64,000 nucleotides of DNA, taken from NCBI RefSeq assembly GCF_014642835.1, contig NZ_BMJA01000001.1, positions 493,656 through 557,655 of the forward strand. The letters are read 5' to 3'. Position 1 is the stretch's first letter, and every line of letters begins with the position of its first letter. The notes beneath the pieces are model-generated. The model made no database searches and was not told the origin of the DNA. It was given only the letters and a program-made list of their open reading frames with translations. Source of the DNA: Dyella nitratireducens. Lineage in GTDB: Bacteria; Pseudomonadota; Gammaproteobacteria; Xanthomonadales; Rhodanobacteraceae. The translations under genes were made by a program, and so were the position numbers. Shown here one piece after another: positions 8,212 to 17,221 of this stretch.

Positions 8212-8282
8212 GGCATCCCCACGTTTTTCGAGCTGTTCAAGGAATGGCTTTTTCGCGGCCAATATTTAGCATTTTTACCTCG
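8212..8282 (+). repeat. Dispersed repeat module B, copy 2
   Basis: Plus-strand copy of the module at 4871-4941 (64 of 71 identical in inverted orientation), directly followed by a long palindromic repeat. It marks the right edge of the segment with the HEAT-repeat and HEPN-like genes. Confidence 0.75.
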
Positions 8283-8284
8283 AC

Positions 8285-8402
8285 GTCATTCCGGCGAAGG
8301 CCGGAATCCAGTTCAAAAACGCGGTGCGAAGCACTCAACATAAGAAGTGTTGTGTCCTTCGGACGCATGTTTAAACTGGATTCCGGCTTTCGCCGGAATG
8401 AC
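8285..8402. repeat. Long-form palindromic repeat (about 118 bp)
   Basis: Outer arms GTCATTCCGGCGAAGGCC... and ...GGCTTTCGCCGGAATGAC enclose a longer middle with CGAAGCACTCAACATAA. The same long form recurs at 9573-9692, 10617-10733 and 51281-51391. In the 331 bases between the HEPN-like gene and the XAC0095-like gene, only repeats are seen. Confidence 0.85.
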
Positions 8403-8506
8403 GACTCGCTTCGACATTGCATTGACATAGCTGCGGATTTCACTGGAAAAGCAGGCAAAGACGTGGGGATGCCTCAGAACCCAGCACCGTTCTTCCAGCC
8501 CCATCG

Positions 8507-8779
8507 CTACTGCCATGTACGGCTTTCAGTCTCCAGCCAATTCTCATTCCCCAGACACTCAAGCACATCATCAACCTGCAGAATGATCGCCTGAAAAATA
8601 AAGTACAGCTCGGCGCGGCCGATGGTCATCGTGGTGTTGTCATCCACCGCGTTCTCCTCGTTATAGGTGATATGCGCCATCACATTCAGCATGTTTAGCA
8701 GACGTTTCAGGATTTCGTAGCCGTCTTGGGACAATAGATAGAGTTGCGGGCCGCGGGGCTCGCCTTGCATGTTTTCCAT
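8507..8779 (-). CDS. XAC0095-like small protein
   Basis: 90 residues from the ATG at 8779, which has GGAG eight bases upstream; a longer frame to 8959 lacks such a site. The core LYLLSQDGYEILKRLLNMLNVM, then IGRAELYFIFQAIILQVDDVLECLG, fits the small XAC0095-type family of Xanthomonadaceae as remembered. Function unknown; no motif suggests an enzyme. Confidence 0.55.
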   Translation of the reverse strand: MENMQGEPRGPQLYLLSQDGYEILKRLLNMLNVMAHITYNEENAVDDNTTMTIGRAELYFIFQAIILQVDDVLECLGNENWLETESRTWQ

Positions 8780-9281
8780 TTGTGTTCTCCACACGCTTAG
8801 GTCACGCCGCGTATTGCGCGCGGCGTGAAGGGCTTCAGGAAAAATCCTGCTTGTTTTGTCGGAATCAGCTGCTTCCGTTTCGACAAGTGCCCACTTCGGC
8901 CCGACGTCGCGCAGTTTGCGCGGCGGAGAAGTAGGGGAAATGCACCAGGGTGGGAGCACGAAGACGTGCGGGTGCCTTATGATCGGGGATAACCATGGTC
9001 AACTGTCTCGCTAGTTGGTTGTGGCCAGCGGATCGTTTGGGCTGTCACCCAGGCGATCCGCGCTACTTCTTTCATGTCGGGCGTGTCGCGGTCATCTCGC
9101 TGGATGGGCACGCCCGACTGCCGCACCTTCGCATAAAACATGTTCCATCATCTGTCGGTGGTGAGTGCTTTGACGCGTTGGCGAATGCCTACGCGGCGCA
9201 GGTGAAAGCGATCAAGCACGCTTAATGCGACGACACGTAATTTGTTGAACTGCGAGGGGCTTGCATAGCCGACGGCATGGT
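8780..9281. other. Gap with no supported gene
   Basis: About 500 bases without a recognisable gene. A plus-strand frame of 76 codons (8995-9225) ends LANAYAAQVKAIKHA but has no clear ribosome binding site and no recognised family. It may be degenerate sequence next to the SDR remnant that follows. Confidence 0.4.
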
Positions 9282-9545
9282 TCGATGGTTCGCACGCCGC
9301 GTTCCATCGCCGATTACGATGCTTTGTTCGATCCGATCCGAAAGGGTCGTGAGGAAAGGAGCGGCAAACAGTTGGGTGATCCCATCAAGGCTGCACGCGC
9401 CATGCTCGCCGTGATCGTTAGCGATACGCCTCCTGCGCATCTGTTGCTGGGTAGCGATGCGCTTGATCTGGTGCGCGAGAAGCTGTCGGGGTTGGCTGAA
9501 GAATTCAAAGGCTGGGAAATAGTCACGCGTTCGACGGATGGGTGA
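9282..9545 (+). pseudogene. 3' remnant of an SDR oxidoreductase gene
   Basis: The translated sequence from MVRTPRSIADYD to the end, including GKQLGDPIKAARAMLAVI, then PPAHLLLGSDALDLVREKL and VTRSTDG, matches the C-terminal 85-90 residues of a group of classical SDR proteins. The Rossmann fold, the TGxxxGIG motif and the catalytic Tyr/Lys are missing, and nothing upstream supplies them. It is a truncated relic, with a palindromic repeat immediately downstream. Confidence 0.75.
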
Positions 9546-9572
9546 GGTGCTGGAACATTGCCTCTACTGCTC

Positions 9573-9692
9573 GTCATTCCGGCGAAAGCCGGAATCCAGT
9601 TCAAATACGCTGTGCGAAGCACTCAACATAAAAAAATATCGTGTGCTTCGCACGTCATTTTTTAACTGGATTCCGGCTTTCGCCGGAATGAC
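9573..9692. repeat. Long-form palindromic repeat
   Basis: Member of the 118-bp form: GTCATTCCGGCGAAAGCC arm, middle with TGCGAAGCACTCAACATAA, then GGCTTTCGCCGGAATGAC arm. It lies between the SDR remnant and the GST gene. Confidence 0.85.
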
Positions 9693-9886
9693 GAGGGTTG
9701 GGTCTCTGGTAGTTGAAGCATCCCTAAGTTCGGATGCGTTGGACCGTTGAAACCCTGCGAAAAATTGCCTCTACGTTGCAACCCGTCACGTTTGTTACTC
9801 CCACCTTTCGAGTACTCGACGGCAATCTCTCTCGATCGCCGAGCATCGGAAACAACCGATCACGGCACGACACGAGGAGAAATGGC

Positions 9887-10540
9887 ATGAAAGATATCGC
9901 TGTGTGGGGCTTCGCCTGGGTACCGCCCTTTGCCCAGGGCCTGGTGCGCGATCTGCGCGTGCGCTGGGCGCTCGAAGAGGCGGGGCTTCCCTACGAAAGC
10001 AGGTGGATCGGCATAGATCAGCGAACCTCGGAGGGCTATCGGCGCAAACATCCTTTTGGCGTGGTACCCGTGCTGGATAGCGATGGCGAAACCATGATCG
10101 AGTCAGGCGCCATCATTTATGCCATCGCCGAGCAGTGCGACGTGCTCATGCCGCGCAACCTTCGCATCGAGACGCTCGCCTGGATGTTCGCCGCGCTCAA
10201 TACCGTCGAGCCATCGCTCTGGAACCTCTTCGTGATTGACCAACTGAAGAACGACGAGGCGTGGACGACGCTGCGCCGTCCCGGTGCGGTCGACGAAGTG
10301 AGGGATCGGCTGGCCGCACTTTCTGCCTGGCTTGAGGGCCGCGAGTATTTGCTTGGACGCTTCACGGCAGCCGATATCCTGATGGCGACCGTGCTGAGGT
10401 TCGTGCGGCATACGAATCTGGTGGCGGAGTTCTCGCCGCTCGATAGCTATCTGAAGCGTTGCGAGGCGCGGCCGGCATTTCAAGCTGCCTTGCGCAATCA
10501 GGCGGCGGGTTACGTGCAAAACGCTCCGGTCGCGGCCTGA
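9887..10540 (+). CDS. Glutathione S-transferase family protein
   Basis: 217 residues from the ATG at 9887, preceded by GAGGAGA. The N-terminal thioredoxin-like domain carries HPFGVVPVLDSDGETMIESGAI: the cis-proline of VVPVLD and the E-S of the glutathione gamma-glutamyl site. The C-terminal helical domain has LLGRFTAADILMATVL, matching the GST N-capping motif. Probably a cytosolic conjugating or thiol-reducing enzyme. The N-terminus (AVWGFAWVPPFAQGLVRDLRVRW) lacks an obvious Cys or Ser in the usual place, so the activating residue is unclear. Confidence 0.85.
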   Translation: MKDIAVWGFAWVPPFAQGLVRDLRVRWALEEAGLPYESRWIGIDQRTSEGYRRKHPFGVVPVLDSDGETMIESGAIIYAIAEQCDVLMPRNLRIETLAWMFAALNTVEPSLWNLFVIDQLKNDEAWTTLRRPGAVDEVRDRLAALSAWLEGREYLLGRFTAADILMATVLRFVRHTNLVAEFSPLDSYLKRCEARPAFQAALRNQAAGYVQNAPVAA

Positions 10541-10616
10541 GAGGTTGAGGTATTTCCACGTTTCCCGCTCAGCGGCACCCAAAAGTCGAAGAGATAGATG
10601 CGTGATGCCCCTGCTC

Positions 10617-10733
10617 GTCATTCCGGCGAAAGCCGGAATCCAGTTTAAACATGCGTCCGAAGGACACGACACTTTTATGTTGAGTGCTTCGCACAACGTA
10701 TTTGAACTGGATTCCGGCTTTCGCCGGAATGAC
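10617..10733. repeat. Long-form palindromic repeat
   Basis: 117-bp member with the middle in the opposite orientation to the 9573 copy (it reads TTATGTTGAGTGCTTCGCA). It lies between the GST gene and the convergent VOC gene. Confidence 0.85.
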
Positions 10734-10808
10734 GATTCGCTTCGGCATGGAACCGATGTGAACCATGGACTTCGCTGGCATGGCGGAAAGCCAGGAACGA
10801 AGCCGTCT

Positions 10809-11192
10809 TCATGACTCCGAAGGCGGTTGCCAGAGCTCTACCTTGTTACCTTCAGGATCGATAACCCAACCGAATTTGCCATACTCGGATTCGTCGACCT
10901 TGTCCTCGACGTTGCAGCCTTCGGCCCTGAGGGCAGCCAACAGCGCGTGCAGGTCATCGACACGATAGTTGATCATGAAACTGGATGTGCTCGGTGCAAA
11001 GTGCGACGTGTCTTGCTTGAAGAGATTCCATGCCGTGACTCCTTCGCCATGCGCATGGTCGTCGGCCCATCGGAAAGCAACACCGCCCCACGCTTCCACT
11101 TTCAAACCAAGATGCACGCGATACCAATCCGTCAATGCCTTGGGATCTTTCGCCTTGAAGAACACTCCACCGATGCCGGTAACCCGTTTCAT
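10809..11192 (-). CDS. VOC (glyoxalase/bleomycin resistance) family protein
   Basis: 127 residues. It starts MKRVTGIGGVFFKAKDPKALTDWY, the typical first beta-alpha module, and ends WVIDPEGNKVELWQPP, the second metal-ligand strand. The Glu of KVELWQP and a polar residue in the first module would bind the metal. Function unknown; such proteins act as glyoxalases, dioxygenases or resistance proteins. Confidence 0.8.
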   Translation of the reverse strand: MKRVTGIGGVFFKAKDPKALTDWYRVHLGLKVEAWGGVAFRWADDHAHGEGVTAWNLFKQDTSHFAPSTSSFMINYRVDDLHALLAALRAEGCNVEDKVDESEYGKFGWVIDPEGNKVELWQPPSES

Positions 11193-11542
11193 GTCGTCTC
11201 CTTGATCGAGCGATGGGGCGCAGGTCGTTTCGCACCTGACGCAGATTGAGCCACAAGTCGCCTGATACTTTCAGTCCGACCTTTGCTTGTCAAAGGACCC
11301 GCTTGGACGTGGAGAAAGCAATCCTAAGCAGCTATCTGCTGCCAGCACCTGCTTTGGAGTCATGCCAACATGTGGACATGGAACCCGTGTATGTACTGGC
11401 TGTACAAATACGGGGTTAAAGGGGAAGTACGTCGCTGAGCCCACACAACATCTCGGGAAGATGACATGAGTTTTCAAAGGCGCCATCGGAGGGGAATCCG
11501 ATCGAATTGTGGCAACCTTCCTGATAGCACGAACAAGGATGG
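11193..11542. other. Intergenic gap without a supported gene
   Basis: 350 bases. A short plus-strand frame (11370-11438) reads MWTWNPCMYWLYKYGVK and stops soon after; no family is recognised. Nothing else is seen. Confidence 0.4.
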
Positions 11543-12703
11543 TTACTTTTCCGCAATGCCCTCAGCGCGATCCATTCGCATGATGAAACCCCAACCATAA
11601 CGTCCTCGCATATCGGGCGTATTGCCATCGATGGCCACGACGATCTCGTTGGCGCCTTTGTGCAGCGGAAGGTCGAAACCGTCGTTTTCCAGTGAGAGTC
11701 GGCCGTCCGGGGGTTTGCGGCCGCCTTTTACGCTGTAGAGGTTCTTGCCGGAAAACACGGATTTGCCGTTCGCGAATACCCAGATCTCGCGCAGCCAGCC
11801 GACCGCGACATGTCGAACCTGATCGCGATCGGCGTACAGCGTCGTGCGGAGCCAGACCACCTGCGGTGGTGCTTGCTTGGGTGTCGGGGCGTACAACCGG
11901 CTCAGGTTGATAAGGCCACCGTAGTCGGCGGTGATCGGTGACCAGTGCGACGTGGCGGCGGGCATGTTCGAAAAGTCGAGATGGTCCGTCGTGCTCATCG
12001 ACACGGGATCGGTACCTTGCCATCGAACAAGATAGCGGCGATCGCTTGCGGCAGGGTCTGCCGGCGCTTTGGGGTCGAGACCATCCGTCACACCGGGTGC
12101 AAGCGTAAGGTTGGCGTAGTAGGCCGTGCCCTCGAAGGCGATGGTTCCAGTGCCGCCATCGCCTTCCAAGTGCGCGACGCGCAGCGAAGGTTCTGTTCGA
12201 CCGTTCACATACACGTTCATACGCTTGCCGGAGATGATGAGCCGGATGTGATTCCACTCGTTTTCGCGGAACGGCGCCGATGCTTGATATTGCGGGTAAA
12301 CATCCCACAGTACGCGGCCTTTGATGATGGGGACGTACTGCAAGCAGTCCTGGGACGCGGGGCAGTCAGGGCTGACACGGATATAGAGCATCTCGGCCGT
12401 GTCACCGTCTTTCTGGTGAAAACGGATGCCCGGCATTTCTTCGCCGACAGGTTTGATGTCGAACTCGATGGTGCCGTTGCCGAAGTGTTCGTCTTTCAGC
12501 GCGACAAAGCCTTGTTCACTTTCGGAGGTCACCTGAAGGATGCCGTTCGGGAAGGCTTCCTTGGTGATGAATGTCGCATTGCCGGTGGACTGCCAGGTGG
12601 CAGCTTTCAAGGGGATTTGCGACGGGGGAGTCGTCGAGGCAAAGGTCGATGTCGTACTTATCATGCCGAGTGTCCACGCCAAATGGATCAATCTTTTTTT
12701 CAT
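11543..12703 (-). CDS. Secreted two-domain carbohydrate-binding-like protein
   Basis: 386 residues with a signal peptide ending near residue 23 (TSTFA). Residues about 35-205 form a concanavalin-like beta sandwich of the DUF1080/LamG type: GNGTIEFDIKP, GIRFHQKDG, WNHIRLIISGKRMNVYVNG and GGTGTIAFEGTAYYANL. Residues about 225-380 look like a jelly-roll of the kind found at the ends of beta-galactosidases: VVWLRTTLYADRDQ, LREIWVFANGKSVFSG and HKGANEIVVAIDGN. No glycosidase catalytic pair is recognised, so polysaccharide binding is likelier than hydrolysis. Confidence 0.65.
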   Translation of the reverse strand: MKKRLIHLAWTLGMISTTSTFASTTPPSQIPLKAATWQSTGNATFITKEAFPNGILQVTSESEQGFVALKDEHFGNGTIEFDIKPVGEEMPGIRFHQKDGDTAEMLYIRVSPDCPASQDCLQYVPIIKGRVLWDVYPQYQASAPFRENEWNHIRLIISGKRMNVYVNGRTEPSLRVAHLEGDGGTGTIAFEGTAYYANLTLAPGVTDGLDPKAPADPAASDRRYLVRWQGTDPVSMSTTDHLDFSNMPAATSHWSPITADYGGLINLSRLYAPTPKQAPPQVVWLRTTLYADRDQVRHVAVGWLREIWVFANGKSVFSGKNLYSVKGGRKPPDGRLSLENDGFDLPLHKGANEIVVAIDGNTPDMRGRYGWGFIMRMDRAEGIAEK

Positions 12704-12879
12704 GGGTATCTATCGAAGGATGGATGCGTGCACTCTGGCGGCATGCCTGCTCGGCGTCTTGCAGGATGATGCGAAATGGATGTGTGGTGTGCCGAGACGG
12801 ATGATGGGTGTAGTTGCCTGACGTCATTCCGGTGAAGGCGCACTGCTGTCCGACCAAATTTTCAGTTCACTGGATCTGC

Positions 12880-13002
12880 TCCCTCCCCTACGTGCAGTAG
12901 GAGAGGGTTGGGGTGGGGTGAAGCAACCTCGCGACGAACTCAAACGTGGCGGCAAGCTCGCACAACCCCTCCCCAGCCCTCCCCTGCACGCAGGGGAGGG
13001 AG
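12880..13002. repeat. G+C-rich inverted repeat of a second family
   Basis: CTCCCTCCCCTACGTGCAG...GGAGAGGGTTGGGGTGGGG in one half and ACAACCCCTCC...CTGCACGCAGGGGAGGGAG in the other. The same family occurs at 57804-57958. Just before it, a CACTGCTGTCC end of the TIR element abuts a palindrome arm (12840). The whole 423-bp gap upstream of the NTF2-like gene is repeat material. Confidence 0.75.
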
Positions 13003-13126
13003 TCTGTTTAGCGCCATTCCGTTTAAGAATGCGCCTGAGCCGCTTCGTAACATTTATGCCCCGCTGCCCGCCAGGAAACCCTATTTTCGTGACGTTTCCA
13101 AATGCGCCACACCCAGCGAGACATTT

Positions 13127-13636
13127 ATGAAAAAGATGATTTTGATTGCCGCCATTTTCCTGACTTTTGGATGCAGCATCGCCGCTGCGGCTCCTTCCGA
13201 TGACGCTGCCACCACCGCAACACAAGCTGTGGCAGATATCCAGCACGTCATGGACACCTATCACCATGCCGTGGCCAGCCACGATGGCCAAGGCGTTTCC
13301 GCACTGTTTCTGCACAACGGTACGTTGGTGAACGTCCTGTCCGATAAAGCTTTCGCCGCCGAAAAAGCGAAGGCCAACCCGAAGCCGAAAGTGCGCATCA
13401 GCAGCTATCAGGATTTTGCCAAGTTCGTATCCAGCACAAAATCGTCGCTTGATCCTCGCCATATCGACGTTCAGATCAAGAGCGACGGTACGGTAGCCTC
13501 GGTCTATTTTCATTTCGACTTCGTCATGGACGGCAAAGTGGAGAACCATGGCGATGAAACATGGCAGCTGGTCAAGACCGTCGATGGTTGGCGCATTGTC
13601 ATCATCACTTATTCATCCAATCCCGGCGCCGCGTAA
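13127..13636 (+). CDS. Secreted NTF2-like protein
   Basis: 169 residues from the ATG at 13127, with a signal peptide (KKMILIAAIFLTFGCSIAAAA); a Cys at residue 16 is not in a convincing lipobox. The mature part has the NTF2-like pattern: helix VMDTYHHAVASHDGQGVSALF, then TLVNVLSD, and the ending strands VYFHFDFVMDGKVENHGDETWQLV and GWRIVIITYSSNP. Function unknown; related in architecture to the gene at 28243. Confidence 0.75.
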   Translation: MKKMILIAAIFLTFGCSIAAAAPSDDAATTATQAVADIQHVMDTYHHAVASHDGQGVSALFLHNGTLVNVLSDKAFAAEKAKANPKPKVRISSYQDFAKFVSSTKSSLDPRHIDVQIKSDGTVASVYFHFDFVMDGKVENHGDETWQLVKTVDGWRIVIITYSSNPGAA

Positions 13637-13707
13637 ATCGATCTGACCGATTCGATAACGTGGGCTCGACCGATGCGCCCGTGTAGGATGCATGGGCGTT
13701 TGGCGAG

Positions 13708-14844
13708 ATGATGAGGACGATGGTGCGCTCGATACCGAACCCTGCCCGGCGTGTGGGAAACGGCGCGGATTCCAAGTGGCGCCTGGCGCTGATATCCCTG
13801 CTGGCCTGGACCGCCGTCGGGGTTATTTTTGCGGTGCCACGTTTCGCCTCGACCGCCGCATGGTGGTTCACCCTGCGTGCCTCGCTGGCAGAATGGTGGA
13901 CGTGGGGATGGCTGGCCCCGGCGATTATCGCGCTGGACCGACGCCTGCCGATCGCGGTGAACAGCCTGGGTACGCGGCTTGCCGTCCACATCGTGATCGG
14001 CATTCCAGTCACCTTGGTTTACAGCTATCTCGCCGCGATGCTTCAGGTGATCGTGGGTGTGAAGGCATGGCCCGATGCGATCGGCCTGGGACCTTTGCAC
14101 GAAGCCTTGAAGGGCGGCTTTTTGTGGAGCCTGTTGGTCTACCTGCTGGTGGTCGGTGGTTGGCAAGCGGTGCAATACAGCCAGCATTACCTTGCTGCAC
14201 AACTAAGGCTGGAACGGCTGGAGCGCAATTTTTCCGAGGCACGCTTGAATGTATTGCGCATGCAGCTCGATCCGCATTTTCTTTTCAACGCACTCAACAC
14301 CATCTCTTCCCTCATTACCAGCCAGCCCAAACTCGCGCGCGGCATGATCGAGCAGTTGGGCGACCTGCTGCGTCTTTCGCTGGAGTCCGGGCGCCGGCAG
14401 CAAGTGCGTCTTGGCGAGGAGCTGGAGTTTCTCGGTCACTATCTCGCCATTCAGAAGACGCGCTTTGGCGATAGCTTGCACGTTGTCATCGACGTTCCCG
14501 CGTCCGCCCGTAACGTCATGGTGCCAAGCCTTATCCTGCAACCGCTGGTCGAGAATGCGGTTCGCCACGGATTGTCACCGCGACCCGGTGGCGGCACCGT
14601 CTGGGTGCGCGCAATGGTTGAGGATGCCGTTTTGCGCATCACGGTCGAGGACGACGGCGTTGGGCTTGGCGAGGACTGGACGGACGATCGCGCCGGATTG
14701 GGGCTAGGCGTCACGCGCGAACGCATCGCCGTGCTGCACGGAACGGAGCAGGCCAATCTGCGGATTGCTCCCCGCGAAGATGGCGGCACATGCGTTTGTG
14801 TCTCGATACCCGCAAGCACGGCGGAGGCGGATGGCGATGACTGA
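13708..14844 (+). CDS. LytS/YehU-type sensor histidine kinase
   Basis: 378 residues. About four transmembrane helices fill residues 25-160. The cytoplasmic His_kinase domain contains RMQLDPHFLFNALNTI, with His190 as the phosphorylated residue in the family-specific position. The HATPase part has LQPLVENAVRHG (N-box) and VEDDGVGLG, then GLGLGVTRERI. No large extracellular sensor domain is present, so the signal is probably sensed within the membrane. It overlaps the response regulator gene and forms a two-component system with it. Confidence 0.92.
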   Translation: MMRTMVRSIPNPARRVGNGADSKWRLALISLLAWTAVGVIFAVPRFASTAAWWFTLRASLAEWWTWGWLAPAIIALDRRLPIAVNSLGTRLAVHIVIGIPVTLVYSYLAAMLQVIVGVKAWPDAIGLGPLHEALKGGFLWSLLVYLLVVGGWQAVQYSQHYLAAQLRLERLERNFSEARLNVLRMQLDPHFLFNALNTISSLITSQPKLARGMIEQLGDLLRLSLESGRRQQVRLGEELEFLGHYLAIQKTRFGDSLHVVIDVPASARNVMVPSLILQPLVENAVRHGLSPRPGGGTVWVRAMVEDAVLRITVEDDGVGLGEDWTDDRAGLGLGVTRERIAVLHGTEQANLRIAPREDGGTCVCVSIPASTAEADGDD

Positions 14845-15616
14845 GCGAACCACGTATCGGGTTCTTATCGTCGACGACGAGCAACCAGCGCGCCAGCGCC
14901 TGCGCGAGCTGATGCACAACGATCCCGATGTCGGCGAGATGATGGAAGCGGAGAACGGACTCGATGCCGTCGAGGCGATTCTGCAAAAGCAGCCCGACAT
15001 CGTTTTTCTGGATGTTCAAATGCCGGGGCTCGATGGCCTGGGCGTGATCGATACGATCGGCATCGAGCGCATGCCCGTCACGGTATTCGTGACGGCGTTC
15101 GATCAGCATGCCGTGCGCGCCTTCGAATCCGCCGCCATCGACTATGTACTCAAGCCCTTCGGCGATGAGCGCATGGAAGCGGCTTTCGCCCGCGCCAAGG
15201 CGCGCCTCGACGACAAATATGTGCGCGAATTCGGCCAGAGCGTGCTCACGTTGCTCGATAGCCGCCGCCTGGACAAACCATTTCTTGATCGCATCGTTAT
15301 TCGAGAGCGCGACAAGACTGATCTGATCCGCGTCGAATCGATCGACTGCATCGAAAGCGCGGGCGTGTATGTGGCATTGCATGTCGGCCAGGAGCGCATC
15401 ATTCATCGCGCGGCTCTCGGCGAACTCGTCGGGCGGCTCGATCCGCGCCGCTTCGTTCGTGTTCATCGCTCCACGGTCGTCAACATCGACAGCATCCTTC
15501 ATCTGGAACCGGCAACGCACGGAGAATTCGATCTCGTGCTGCGCGGCGGCCATCGTGTCCATGTCAGCCGCACGTTTCGGCCGCTGCTTGAAGCGCGACT
15601 GGGACAACCGTTGTAA
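14837..15616 (+). CDS. LytTR-type response regulator
   Basis: 259 residues from the ATG at 14837 (GGAGG nine bases upstream); an in-frame ATG at 14831 sits too close to that site. The receiver domain has the acidic pair DDEQ, Asp59 in FLDVQMPG as the phosphate acceptor, and KPF at its end. Residues about 150-255 form a LytTR DNA-binding domain: DLIRVESIDCIESAG, then FVRVHRSTVVNIDSI and VSRTFRPLLEARL. It overlaps the kinase gene by eight bases. Its targets are not evident in the window. Confidence 0.92.
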   Translation: MTERTTYRVLIVDDEQPARQRLRELMHNDPDVGEMMEAENGLDAVEAILQKQPDIVFLDVQMPGLDGLGVIDTIGIERMPVTVFVTAFDQHAVRAFESAAIDYVLKPFGDERMEAAFARAKARLDDKYVREFGQSVLTLLDSRRLDKPFLDRIVIRERDKTDLIRVESIDCIESAGVYVALHVGQERIIHRAALGELVGRLDPRRFVRVHRSTVVNIDSILHLEPATHGEFDLVLRGGHRVHVSRTFRPLLEARLGQPL

Positions 15617-16131
15617 TTCCTGGTTTACAAAAGCGCCACACGCAGCTTGCACGCAAGTTTGTGCTGGCAAAATCCTGGGTCAGGCATCAGCGCACGCATT
15701 CACGCTGTAACGAAGCGCGCCTAGGATTTAATTGCCATGACTTTTTTCCTAGCTATCGTTTGGACCTTTTGCAGATCCCGTGTCGGGTCGTCCACGGCAA
15801 GCTGTCGCCAACATTACAAAAAGGAAAAAACAAGACGCGAATCATGCTTGCGTCGGCTAAAAGCATTACGACTTTCACATGAGCCGTGTAACCTCTCTCT
15901 GCTAATTTAAACCTATCTTCGTCTTCCCTCATCCAAAGAGCGTGGTTTCCATTTGGGATGAGGGTGGCAAGTTCAGGCGTTACTGGAAGAAACGCTGCAG
16001 TCAGCCTAGGAAGGCAGAAACACTGGCAGCCACCCCACTGCCACTTTGACATTCGTCGTCGAATCAATCACTGCGCAAGTGATTGAACGGCTTGACGCGC
16101 CTTAATTCCCCACAAACCCACGAGCACGATC
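15617..16131. other. 515-bp intergenic region
   Basis: No supported gene. The region is less GC-rich than its surroundings and carries a CTTTCACATGAGCC stretch and A-rich runs (AAAAAGGAAAAAAC near 15818). It probably holds the promoter of the small secreted protein that follows. No clear operator was identified. Confidence 0.4.
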
Positions 16132-16527
16132 ATGAAAATCTTTCAGACATCTGAAGTGAATCGCCATCAGAAACATACGTTCCGCTTCGCATCCAAGCTC
16201 ATCTCGACCATTGCCGTGGGTGCACTGGGCGCCATGACATTCAGCGCCGCTCATGCCCAGGCAACCAGCTCCAGCATCGACGGCAAAGCACCCACGGACG
16301 GCACCATCACGGTTCACAGCGATACCGGCCTCACCCGTCATGGCACCGCCAACAGCAACGGCCGCTACACCATCTCTTCGCTGCGGCCGGGCACCTACCT
16401 GGTATCGCTGGAAAAGGACGGCAAGACCGTTGCCAGCCTGCCAGGTGTCCCGCTTTTTGCAGGCAAGGCGTTTGAAGTGGACTTTGCGTGCGACAACGAT
16501 CAGTGCACGGCAGCGCCCGGTCATTAA
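16132..16527 (+). CDS. Small secreted protein with carboxypeptidase-regulatory-like domain
   Basis: 131 residues. A long signal peptide of about 42 residues ends FSAAHAQA. The mature part is one beta-sandwich: DGTITVHSDTGLTRHGTANSNGRYTISSLRPGTYLVSL. This is the CarboxypepD_reg-like pattern that begins many Oar-type TonB receptors, but here it stands alone. Two cysteines near the end (FACDNDQC) could form a disulfide. It may act as an adhesion or receptor-plug relic; function unknown. Confidence 0.65.
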   Translation: MKIFQTSEVNRHQKHTFRFASKLISTIAVGALGAMTFSAAHAQATSSSIDGKAPTDGTITVHSDTGLTRHGTANSNGRYTISSLRPGTYLVSLEKDGKTVASLPGVPLFAGKAFEVDFACDNDQCTAAPGH

Positions 16528-16552
16528 TCGCAAAAATAGCTGACAAGCATAA

Positions 16553-16603
16553 GGACAGGCTCACTTCCGGCATCACTGGACTTGCCGGAAAGCGAGCCTG
16601 TCC
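16553..16603. terminator. Stem-loop after the small secreted protein gene
   Basis: GGACAGGCTC...TTCCGGC pairs with GCCGGAA...GAGCCTGTCC, leaving a short loop. A long stem lies 25 bases after the stop codon but has no T-run, so it may be an intrinsic terminator of weak type or an mRNA-stabilising hairpin. Confidence 0.55.
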
Positions 16604-16771
16604 GTCCCCTCCCTGCCCGGCCAATGCACGCCGTTTGCGGTCGTGATAACGTGGTTCCCGAACACATCCTTGGCCATGCCGCGTTTTTTTCGAGGCCTTG
16701 GCAAGGTCATGCGTTCGCCAGCATGGATCGCCCGTGGTCGTATCAACTTTGACCGCAACAAGGGGGCCAGC

Positions 16772-17161
16772 ATGGGACACGACAAGAGTCGTTCAGACGT
16801 TTCAGTGGGCAGCGTCGACTGGAACGATCCCAAGTTGAACGATCTTCTGAAGAAGGTCGACAACTGGAACATCGAGCATCGAAGCCAGCTTCCATCGCAG
16901 GACGTGCAGATCCGCGTCGCCTGCGGGTGGAACACCAGCGCCGTCAATAAACCTGCGTTGCTGATTTCCGAGCTGGATGACGTCATGGTGCTGGCTACTC
17001 GTTTTCCACTTCCGCATGGCGAGGAAGTACAAGTCACCAGCCAGACGGGCGGCCATTCGCGGATGTCCTGGGGCGTCGTGGTCGAAGAACGCGAAGGCCA
17101 CCGCGCGGCGGATCGGGAGCAAGGTCTTTTCCTGAGCTGGTTGCGCCTTCGGATCCGCTAA
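16772..17161 (+). CDS. Hypothetical cytoplasmic protein
   Basis: 129 residues from the ATG at 16772, with AGGGGG nine bases upstream; an upstream in-frame ATG (16643) would add a basic stretch without support. The core has VDWNDPKLNDLLKKVDNW, then VQIRVACGWN, MVLATRFPLPHGEEVQV and MSWGVVVEEREGHRAADREQGLFLSWLRL. The beta-rich second half faintly recalls PilZ-like or SH3-like folds, but the RxxxR and D/NxSxxG motifs of PilZ are not seen. Function unknown. Confidence 0.5.
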   Translation: MGHDKSRSDVSVGSVDWNDPKLNDLLKKVDNWNIEHRSQLPSQDVQIRVACGWNTSAVNKPALLISELDDVMVLATRFPLPHGEEVQVTSQTGGHSRMSWGVVVEEREGHRAADREQGLFLSWLRLRIR

Positions 17162-17221
17162 GCCTTGGGTGTGCAGGCAATGGCAACCAAGCAAAAGACG
17201 CCCGCATGCTGAAAATGTGGT

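Noticed and set aside
8995-9225. Possible 76-codon gene
   Set aside because: No ribosome binding site, no family, next to a pseudogene; kept only as a note in the gap entry.
14711-15670. 319-codon open frame on the minus strand
   Set aside because: Antisense to the LytTR response regulator and the end of the kinase; no family features.
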